Below, piece after piece: positions 60,638-64,000 of a DNA stretch of 64,000 nucleotides (the stretch's first letter is position 1; every line of letters begins with the position of its first letter). Position numbers and translations under genes: made by a program. Source of the DNA: CAZOWM01 sp964583615 (GTDB lineage Bacteria; Spirochaetota; B62-G9; DRHN01); NCBI GenBank assembly GCA_964583615.1, contig CAZOWM010000010.1, positions 1 through 64,000 on the forward strand, written 5' to 3'. Under the pieces are notes generated by a model. That model saw nothing but the letters and a program-made list of their open reading frames with translations. It ran no database searches and was not told the origin of the DNA.

Positions 60638-61573
60638 TCAGATTCCCGAACCTTGCTCAAACTTTTCATGCTTGGCGGTTCTCTGCGAGATTATGCTTCC
60701 TTCGGGCACGTCGCGTGTAATCCAAACGTTTCCCCCGATCACTGAGCCTCTGCCGATTTTGATGTTTCCGAGAATGGTGGCGCCGGAATAGATGATGACG
60801 TCGTCCCCGACGACCGGATGCCTGTCAATGCCCTTCACCGGGTTGCCGTGAATATCGAGAGGGAAACTCTTTGCGCCGAGTGTTACACCCTGGTAGATTC
60901 TCACCCTGTTCCCTATAACACAGGTCTCTCCGATTACCACACCCGTTCCGTGGTCTATGAAGAAATAATCACCGATTCGGGCGCCCGGGTGGATGTCGAT
61001 GCCGGTCATGCTGTGGGCCTGCTCCGTGATGATCCGCGGGATGATCGGCACTTTCAGCTCGTGAAGCAGATGCGCAATACGGTAATAGGTTATGGCGTGA
61101 ACTCCGGGATAGCAGAAGAGCACCTCATCTCTGCTCGTTGCCGCGGGATCCCCCTCGTATGCAGCCTGGATGTCCCAGGCAAGCCTGCTCTGAACCTGAG
61201 GGAGGGCGCTCAGGAACCCGAGGGTGATCTTTTTCGCCCTTTCTTCACACTCGGGACACCCGATGCCGAAGTGACCGCATTCGAAGCAAAACCCCCTTCT
61301 GACCTGCTCACGAAGTTCCCTGTGGATTTGGTCGAGTGACGCACCAACATGGTAGCGAATGCTTTGCGCACTCAGCTCGGAATTCCCGAAATACCCGGGA
61401 AACAAGACGAGCCGGACTTTCTCCATGATGTCCACGATTGTATTCCGGGAGGGGAGGTGCCGATGTGTTGTGCTGAGCTTCTTCAGCAGATCAGGACCAA
61501 ACTCCGGAGCACAGAGTTTTTCGACAACAGAGGAGAAGTCAAAATCTGTATTTTTTATGAGTGAAGATTCCAT
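60638..61573 (-). CDS. Serine O-acetyltransferase (EpsC/CysE type)
   Basis: Encodes 311 residues from the ATG at 61573 with AGGAG nine bases upstream; the frame opens earlier but without a site. The C-terminal left-handed beta helix has repeated hexapeptides and FFIDHGTGVVIGETCVIGNRVRIYQGVTLGA (quoted in part) with the active-site Asp/His. The N-terminal segment has four cysteines (CFECGHFGIGCPEC) common in the EpsC-like subgroup. It makes O-acetylserine for cysteine biosynthesis. It diverges from the metY remnant across a region with a palindrome, suggesting shared sulfur-responsive control. Confidence 0.92.
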   Translation of the reverse strand: MESSLIKNTDFDFSSVVEKLCAPEFGPDLLKKLSTTHRHLPSRNTIVDIMEKVRLVLFPGYFGNSELSAQSIRYHVGASLDQIHRELREQVRRGFCFECGHFGIGCPECEERAKKITLGFLSALPQVQSRLAWDIQAAYEGDPAATSRDEVLFCYPGVHAITYYRIAHLLHELKVPIIPRIITEQAHSMTGIDIHPGARIGDYFFIDHGTGVVIGETCVIGNRVRIYQGVTLGAKSFPLDIHGNPVKGIDRHPVVGDDVIIYSGATILGNIKIGRGSVIGGNVWITRDVPEGSIISQRTAKHEKFEQGSGI

Positions 61574-61611
61574 TGCTGAACGCTCCTTTTCGTAAACAAT
61601 AACTGCATTAA

Positions 61612-61668
61612 TTGACATGGGGAGAATTTTTTTTATTATATTCAAGTACTAATATTATAATAATAGTA
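61612..61668 (+). promoter_or_regulatory. Promoter and palindrome of the methionine locus
   Basis: A near-consensus promoter, TTGACA (61612-61617), 16-bp spacer, TATTAT (61634-61639), is followed by an imperfect palindrome of 22 bp at 61647-61668 with arms TACTA-A-TATTA and TAATA-A-TAGTA. The palindrome covers the expected transcript start, where a repressor would bind; it also lies about 75 bp upstream of the divergent serine acetyltransferase gene. Confidence 0.6.
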
Positions 61669-61712
61669 TTGGTTTGTAAAGGAAAAATACACTATCTGAA
61701 TGAGGGTTTGCC

Positions 61713-62259
61713 ATGACAAAGCATCGAATCAGCAATTCAGTAATCCACACGGGGCAGGAAGTACCGGATACTGACACCGGTTCACGAGCCGTTCCGATCT
61801 CTTAGAGCACATCCTTTGTGTTCAAAAGTACGGAGCACGCTGCCAATCTCTTTGCATTGAAAGAGTTTGGAAATATTTACAGCAGGATCATGAATCCGAC
61901 GGTTGACGTTTTCGAAATGATGATGGCTGCAGTAGAGGGTGGCAGCGGATCCCTCGCTGTATCCTCAGGTCAGGCTGCGACATCACTCGCGCTGCTCGCA
62001 ATCACCAGGCTGGGAGATGAAATCGTGTCAGCAAACAACCTCTATGGCGGCACCTACGAGCTTTTTCACCACACATTTCCCAAGCGATGCAAAAAGCCTG
62101 GTGATCCACCCCGCCTCAACGACTCATCAGCAGCTTTCATCCGAAGAACAAAAGGCCACTGGTGTGACGCCTGATTACATCCGCCTTTCTGTCGGTCTTG
62201 AAGATGCTGAGGACATAAAGGAAGATATTGATCAGGCGCTGAAAAAGGTGTCGGGATAA
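61713..62259 (+). pseudogene. Broken O-acetylhomoserine sulfhydrylase (metY/met17 type)
   Basis: The frame from ATG 61713 reads MTKHRISNSVIHTGQEVPDTDTGSRAVPIS (quoted in part), typical of O-acetylhomoserine sulfhydrylase. It meets a TAG at 61803-61805 where the family has an uncharged residue (probably CAG originally). It then continues in frame with STSFVFKSTEHAANLFALKE and GNIYSRIMNPTVDVFE. Near 62080 the N-terminal third ends abruptly; the next frame resumes with AKSLVIHPASTTHQQL and GVTPDYIRLSVGLEDAEDIKEDIDQAL, the C-terminal 55 residues. About 240 residues, including the PLP lysine, are missing. It cannot be active. Its strong promoter remains. Confidence 0.88.
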
Positions 62260-62294
62260 TTCCCAGCAGGACAGGGAAAAAACGGGGCATACAA

Positions 62295-63407
62295 ATGTCA
62301 GAAAATGTGCCTGGGAGCAGCGACAGCGGACGTTCCGCCAAACCACTCACGTACGCGAAGTATGTTACTTTCCCCGAACCTCTTCACCTGCAGCTCGGAG
62401 TAACCCTCGAGAATGTGACAGTGTGCTTCGAAACCTACGGGAACCTCGACCCCGATGGCGGCAATGCAGTGTTGATTTGTCATGCATTGAGCGGAGATTC
62501 TCACGTAGCTCGCCACGATCGAAACGATGACCCCGGGTGGTGGGATATTGTCGTGGGCCCCAAAAAACCGATCGATACGGAACAATTGTATGTCATCTGC
62601 CCCAACGTGCTTGGAGGGTGCCGGGGAACGACAGGTCCGAATACAATAAATCCTCAGACCGGCAGGAGGTACGGGCGCGAAATCCCGACGATTACGATCG
62701 GGGACATCGTGGCGGTTCAGAAACGGCTGGTTGATCACCTCGGGATCGGAAAACTGCGCGCTGTTGTGGGAGGCTCTCTGGGAGGACAGCAGGTGCTCTA
62801 CTGGGCTCACAGGTATCCGGACAGATCCTGCGGATATGTACCCATCGCCACCGCGTCAAGTCTGCCGAGCCAGAGCCTTGCGTTCGATATCGTCGGCAGG
62901 AACGCAATCCTTCACGACCACAATTACCACAAGGGCCGGTATTACGGAAAAAAAAAGGGACCAGACAAGGGACTGGCCATTGCGCGGATGATCGGCCATA
63001 TAACCTATCTTTCCAGGGAGTCGATGCGGATAAAATTCGACGCCGACAGAAATCACCCAAGAGATATTCCAACGGAGTTCGAAAAACGGTTTTCCGTTGG
63101 TTCCTATCTCGGTTACCAGGGGGATCGATTTGTGGAGCGGTTTGACGCGAACAGTTATCTCGCCCTTTCTCTAGCTATGGATCTCTTCGATTTGGGACGT
63201 TCGCCGGAAAGCAATGGTATTCTGCGCTACAAATGGTACGACACACCGAACATACGCTTTTTTTCCATCGATGATTTCGAAGACTTCTGTACAGAGCTGG
63301 ACATCCATATTCACAAAAAGATTGCCATCGACACGGAAGCAGGCACAGAGGTATTTGAGGACCAGAACAGGAATGCGGATTTGGCGATCTTTGTTCTCAG
63401 CCGGTAA
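62295..63407 (+). CDS. MetX-MetW chimera: homoserine O-acetyltransferase fused to the MetW tail
   Basis: Encodes 370 residues. Residues 20-300 are a good MetX: ICHALSGDSH, the nucleophile elbow VGGSLGGQQ with Ser161, and SLAMDLFDLG. After about residue 301 the MetX sequence (which would give the catalytic Asp and His near SDWLFP and GHDAFL) is absent. Instead the last 60 residues, LRYKWYDTPNIRFFSIDDFEDFC and DLAIFVLSR, match the C terminus of MetW, the usual neighbour of metX. So an in-frame deletion has joined metX to metW. The product keeps the nucleophile but lacks the rest of the triad, so acetyltransferase activity is doubtful. Confidence 0.8.
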   Translation: MSENVPGSSDSGRSAKPLTYAKYVTFPEPLHLQLGVTLENVTVCFETYGNLDPDGGNAVLICHALSGDSHVARHDRNDDPGWWDIVVGPKKPIDTEQLYVICPNVLGGCRGTTGPNTINPQTGRRYGREIPTITIGDIVAVQKRLVDHLGIGKLRAVVGGSLGGQQVLYWAHRYPDRSCGYVPIATASSLPSQSLAFDIVGRNAILHDHNYHKGRYYGKKKGPDKGLAIARMIGHITYLSRESMRIKFDADRNHPRDIPTEFEKRFSVGSYLGYQGDRFVERFDANSYLALSLAMDLFDLGRSPESNGILRYKWYDTPNIRFFSIDDFEDFCTELDIHIHKKIAIDTEAGTEVFEDQNRNADLAIFVLSR

Positions 63408-63422
63408 GAATTTTTATACCTG

Positions 63423-64000
63423 TCACAGGACCCTGATGATCTCCTTGATCCCGTAGGCATCCTCGATGTATTCCCGTGCTGAGCTGTCCCAGTAATATAC
63501 GGACCTCTCGGCTTTTCGGCGTGCCCTCTGGATCGTTTCATCGTCAGATGCCTCAAAAAAGACGGCGCACCTCTGCATTGCGTCGTAAAACGAGCCTGCA
63601 GTGTAGTCGGCGAAGAGGAACCCGTTTCCATCGATTCTCTTTCCTCTTACCACGATCGGGTGAACCGTGTCGCGAAGCCCGCCCGTCGCACGCGCCACCA
63701 CGAGACAGCCGCATGCAAAGGCCTCGAGCTGAGAGATGCCGCCTGGTTCGTACAAGGACGGCATGAGAAATATGTCGGAACCCAACAAAGCCTCCGCCAC
63801 ATCGACAAACCCAATGCTTACGGATACGCTCTCGGGATAGTAGTTCGACAGTTTGATGAGCCCGCCTGCGATCTCTTCCCCTCTTTGATCTCCCGATGGC
63901 AGCGGTCCTCCTATGATCCCCTGACACTTCAAGGTTTTGAAAATTCCCTGCGATGCTTCAAGGAGAAGCTGAAATCCTTTCTGATCAACGATCCGATGGA
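63423..64000 (-). CDS. Glycogen/starch synthase (GT5 type), C-terminal part, continues past the window
   Basis: Partial gene: the minus-strand frame is open to the window edge at 64000. The visible 190 residues are the C-terminal GT-B half of a GT5 starch/glycogen synthase: HRIVDQKGFQLLLEASQGIF (quoted in part), IFLMPSLYEPGGISQLEAFACGCLVVARATGG with the donor-binding E-x7-E, and NGFLFADYTAG. It would extend glycogen from ADP- or UDP-glucose. With the breakdown genes at 51853-58903 it gives both directions of glycogen turnover. A TTG at 63932 is not the start. Confidence 0.85.
   Translation of the reverse strand, partial: HRIVDQKGFQLLLEASQGIFKTLKCQGIIGGPLPSGDQRGEEIAGGLIKLSNYYPESVSVSIGFVDVAEALLGSDIFLMPSLYEPGGISQLEAFACGCLVVARATGGLRDTVHPIVVRGKRIDGNGFLFADYTAGSFYDAMQRCAVFFEASDDETIQRARRKAERSVYYWDSSAREYIEDAYGIKEIIRVL

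Noticed and set aside
61803..61805. In-frame TAG in the metY frame as a recoded codon (pyrrolysine or readthrough)
   Set aside because: The same gene has a large internal deletion and a frameshift, so decay is the simpler explanation; no recoding genes are seen in the window.
1..64000. CRISPR arrays, prophage, insertion sequences, integrases or toxin-antitoxin modules
   Set aside because: None recognised: no regular direct-repeat arrays, no transposase or integrase motifs. The HNH protein and macro-domain protein alone do not form a defence system.

Overview
The window most likely comes from a spirochaete (phylum Spirochaetota). The best evidence is a 290-residue flagellin at 3800-4672 with the compact FlaB-type layout of spirochaetal periplasmic flagella. 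A diderm envelope is shown by an LpxL-type acyltransferase, an LpxB-related protein, a TonB/ExbB/ExbD system with its own outer-membrane protein, and several lipoproteins. A tungsten-type aldehyde:ferredoxin oxidoreductase, glycogen-turnover genes and two sugar operons suggest a free-living, fermentative anaerobe rather than a host-restricted pathogen. Gene density is high. I see no phage, insertion sequence, integron or CRISPR array.

Layout. 1-15,000 is mostly housekeeping: small outer-membrane protein, J-domain protein, tRNA-Gly(UCC), tRNA nucleotidyltransferase, flagellin, thiamine pyrophosphokinase, HIT protein, SPFH-like protein, MazG, TtcA-like enzyme, macro-domain protein, HNH nuclease, SDR, HEAT-repeat protein, PilZ protein and lipid A acyltransferase. 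15,100-26,600 is a plus-strand sugar or sugar-acid catabolic cluster: two Gfo/Idh/MocA dehydrogenases, an FGGY kinase, a URO-D-family protein, a GntR regulator, a 2-hydroxyacid dehydrogenase, KDPG aldolase, cupin-type phosphoglucose isomerase, a tungsten aldehyde oxidoreductase, and MoaD-like and MoeB/ThiF-like partners. 26,650-33,900 holds an FAH/LpxB-like/GspG-like operon, an orphan solute-binding protein, an ABC exporter and an MscS channel. 34,000-36,713 holds a cysteate-synthase-like PLP enzyme, a 43-residue membrane protein and a YeiH-family exporter. 36,789-41,419 is a ribose-type ABC importer with an embedded SDR dehydrogenase. 43,686-50,271 is a TPR / outer-membrane protein / ExbB / ExbD / TonB operon. 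51,853-60,611 is a glycogen-breakdown operon followed by an ABC-2 exporter; a glycogen synthase fragment runs off the right edge. 60,638-63,407 is a sulfur amino-acid locus (serine acetyltransferase, metY, metX) in an unusual state of decay.

Main points of interest. (1) The tungsten oxidoreductase operon combines parts familiar from archaeal sugar metabolism (cupin PGI, AOR, MoaD/MoeB pair) with KDPG aldolase and has its own GntR regulator beside a clear operator-like repeat. (2) The cysteate-synthase-like enzyme, a 43-residue membrane protein that looks like a detached N-terminal helix of the exporter family, and a YeiH exporter suggest a sulfonate/sulfite module. (3) In the methionine locus, metY carries a stop codon, a large internal deletion and a frameshift, while metX is fused in frame to the C-terminal tail of MetW and has lost the second half of its catalytic triad. 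(4) A 46-residue remnant of a phosphotriesterase-family gene sits inside the sugar operon. All functional calls rest on motif recognition by eye; no database search was run.
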